Assembly (NCBI GenBank): GCA_002067555.1
Contig: MVQQ01000217.1
Location: 1-7,173 of the forward strand
From: Syntrophorhabdus sp. PtaB.Bin184
GTDB lineage: Bacteria > Desulfobacterota > Syntrophorhabdia > Syntrophorhabdales > Syntrophorhabdaceae
Direction: 5' to 3'
DNA length: 7,173 nucleotides
The notes below the pieces were generated by a model. It made no database searches, had not been told where the DNA came from, and saw nothing but the letters and a program-made list of their open reading frames with translations. The position numbers were made by a program, and so were the translations under genes. Below are positions 6,312 through 7,173 of the stretch, piece by piece (position 1 is the stretch's first letter; every line of letters starts with the position of its first letter).

Positions 6312-6340
6312 AGTATAGAAATAATCCTGTTTGAAGTCAA
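6312..6340 (-). promoter_or_regulatory. Sigma70-type promoter of the sucCD operon
   Basis: On the minus strand, TTGACT (6340-6335, five of six) is followed by a 17-nt spacer and TATACT (6317-6312, five of six). The predicted start near 6305 gives a leader of about 59 nt before the sucC ATG. It lies in the divergent region shared with the GntR-family gene. Confidence 0.7.
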
Positions 6341-6349
6341 TGTAATTGA
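6337..6349. promoter_or_regulatory. Candidate operator: 13-bp palindrome over the sucC -35 box
   Basis: TCAAT (6337-6341), GTA, ATTGA (6345-6349) form a perfect inverted repeat that overlaps the -35 hexamer at 6335-6340. A dimeric repressor bound here would block the sucCD promoter, and the divergent FadR-type regulator is the natural candidate. The sequence does not match the usual GT-N-AC core of FadR-family operators well, so the assignment is inference. Confidence 0.4.
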
Positions 6350-6380
6350 TTAGGAATATTATCAAAAAATGAATAAAAGA

Positions 6381-6491
6381 AATAGGACCTATAGGGCACA
6401 TAGGACCTATAGGAGATGTCTGGAGGTGTTCACGGGCGGCTCCGTCCGTCCTATAAGTCCTATTGGTCCTATTCTCCTATTGGTCCTATTC
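6381..6491. repeat. Inverted repeat with arms tiled by 9-nt units (element C)
   Basis: The left arm is four nonamers, AATAGGACC, TATAGGGCA, CATAGGACC and TATAGGAGA (6381-6416), containing ATAGGACCTATAGG twice, 18 nt apart. The right arm is nonamers of the complementary type GTCCTATTN (6448-6491), five copies of which the fourth is 1 nt short. The arms pair as a long stem with a few mismatches and a bulge. The interior has a GC-rich hairpin, ACGGGCGG (6432-6439) with CCGTCCGT (6442-6449). It lies between divergent genes, upstream of the sucC promoter and 5' of the regulator gene, so it is not a gene-end terminator. Confidence 0.85.
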
Positions 6492-6500
6492 AATCCGTTG

Positions 6501-6532
6501 TCTCCCCCCTTTCCTCCACCCCTTTCTTTTTT
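6501..6532 (+). other. Pyrimidine tract upstream of the regulator gene
   Basis: Thirty-two bases are all C or T except for one A (6518), including C6 and T6 runs. It would be a C/U-rich leader segment of the regulator mRNA if transcription starts upstream. I found no good plus-strand promoter; TTGAAA (6531-6536) has no matching -10 at normal spacing. Confidence 0.6.
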
Positions 6533-6576
6533 GAAAATTTAATTGCATTTCTGATTTCATTTGTGTAGAGTTACGC

Positions 6577-7173
6577 ATGGCACAGACAAGGAAGAAACAA
6601 CCAACCAAACAACCGGAAGACAGCAGCCAGGTGGCGTACCAGGGCATTCGGCGGATGATCTACACCAGGGAACTCGTACCCGGACAGAAGATTGCGTACA
6701 GGGACCTGGCAGAGAAGCTCAGCCTCAGCCCCACGCCCATCATTCAGGCGTTGAAGAGACTTGAGCTCCTCGGGTTCGTCTGCCATGAGCCGAACAGGGG
6801 ATTCTACATGTCTCCCTTCAGTCTGAAGGAGATCGAGGAGATCTACGAGATGCGGGAACTCATCGAACCTTCCCTGGTGGCTGACGCAGTCCGGAACATC
6901 GACAAGAAGGGACTGGCTGACCTCAAGGCCGCGCTCGAGGCGCACCTCTCCGCGGAACGCGATTTCTACCTGAAAGAGAGGCTTTTCAAGAACAGGGAGT
7001 TCCATCTGACACTGGCATCACTTTCGAAGAAGGAGACACAGATACGCATACTCCACAACCTCTTCGACATCCTCTTTCTCAAGTACAGCGACCTCCCGAG
7101 GTCATCGCTGGTCGCGACGGACCAGGAACATCAGGAGATATACGACGCCGTTGCCCTGCGGAGCATGGACCGG
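6577..7173 (+). CDS. GntR-family transcriptional regulator, FadR subfamily (FCD domain), 3' end cut off
   Basis: The frame stays open from ATG at 6577 to the window end, 199 codons with no stop. Residues about 17-80 are the winged helix-turn-helix: VAYQGIRRMIYTRELVPGQK, YRDLAEKLSLSPTPIIQALKRL and LLGFVCHEPNRGFYM. From about 83 an FCD helical bundle follows: LKEIEEIYEMRELIEP, then NREFHLTLA with His143, and DQEHQEIYDA with His185, matching two of the three metal-ligand histidines of FCD proteins. The usual Asp four residues before the first His is Asn139. Related proteins are 220-240 residues, so roughly 20-40 residues, including the third expected His, lie outside the window. The N-terminal 15 residues are basic and polar. 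The ribosome site is poor (TAGAG, 6 nt spacing). Such regulators usually bind an organic acid or acyl-CoA and repress neighbouring catabolic genes; control of the divergent sucCD pair is inferred. Confidence 0.85.
   Translation, partial: MAQTRKKQPTKQPEDSSQVAYQGIRRMIYTRELVPGQKIAYRDLAEKLSLSPTPIIQALKRLELLGFVCHEPNRGFYMSPFSLKEIEEIYEMRELIEPSLVADAVRNIDKKGLADLKAALEAHLSAERDFYLKERLFKNREFHLTLASLSKKETQIRILHNLFDILFLKYSDLPRSSLVATDQEHQEIYDAVALRSMDR

Noticed and set aside
6381..6491. CRISPR array
   Set aside because: The units are only 9 nt, contiguous without spacers, and face each other in two arms; there are no cas genes.

Overview
This 7.2 kb window looks like ordinary chromosome from a moderately GC-rich Gram-negative-like bacterium. 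A Desulfobacterota-type (former Deltaproteobacteria) anaerobe is my best guess. That is inferred only from the gene mix (a SucCD-type acyl-CoA ligase pair, a UPF0182 membrane protein, a GyrI-like protein, a FadR-type regulator) and from the style of the intergenic repeats; there is no rRNA or marker gene to settle it. I see no transposase, phage gene, CRISPR array, tRNA or rRNA.

Layout from right to left, since most genes are on the minus strand. A GntR/FadR-family regulator (6577 to the right edge, plus strand, cut off by the window) is divergent from a two-gene minus-strand operon, sucC-like (6246-5062) then sucD-like (5018-4146). The divergent region holds a strong sigma70-type promoter for sucC with a 13-bp palindrome over its -35 box, a large repeat-built hairpin and a pyrimidine tract. 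Next on the minus strand come a 895-residue UPF0182/COG1615 membrane protein (3970-1283), a small hotdog thioesterase (1150-713) and a GyrI-like small-molecule-binding protein (625-155). The left edge has a consensus minus-strand promoter (137-109) followed at once by a 25-codon ORF with seven consecutive tyrosine codons. It reads out of the window and has the look of an attenuator leader peptide for a gene further left.

How the genes may work together: the ligase pair should interconvert an organic acid and its CoA thioester with ATP, and the divergent regulator is its obvious candidate controller. Several conserved positions in the acyl-substrate part of the beta subunit differ from classical succinyl-CoA synthetase, so the true acid may not be succinate. 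No functional link to the UPF0182, thioesterase or GyrI-like genes can be shown.

The most unusual structural signal is a set of three intergenic elements (1178-1278, 4052-4147, 6381-6491). Each has two opposing arms tiled with short tandem units of fixed length (9, 7 and 9 nt), so that the arms form a long imperfect stem. The unit sequence differs in every element, but the architecture is shared. The other signal worth following is the tyrosine-run leader ORF at the left edge.
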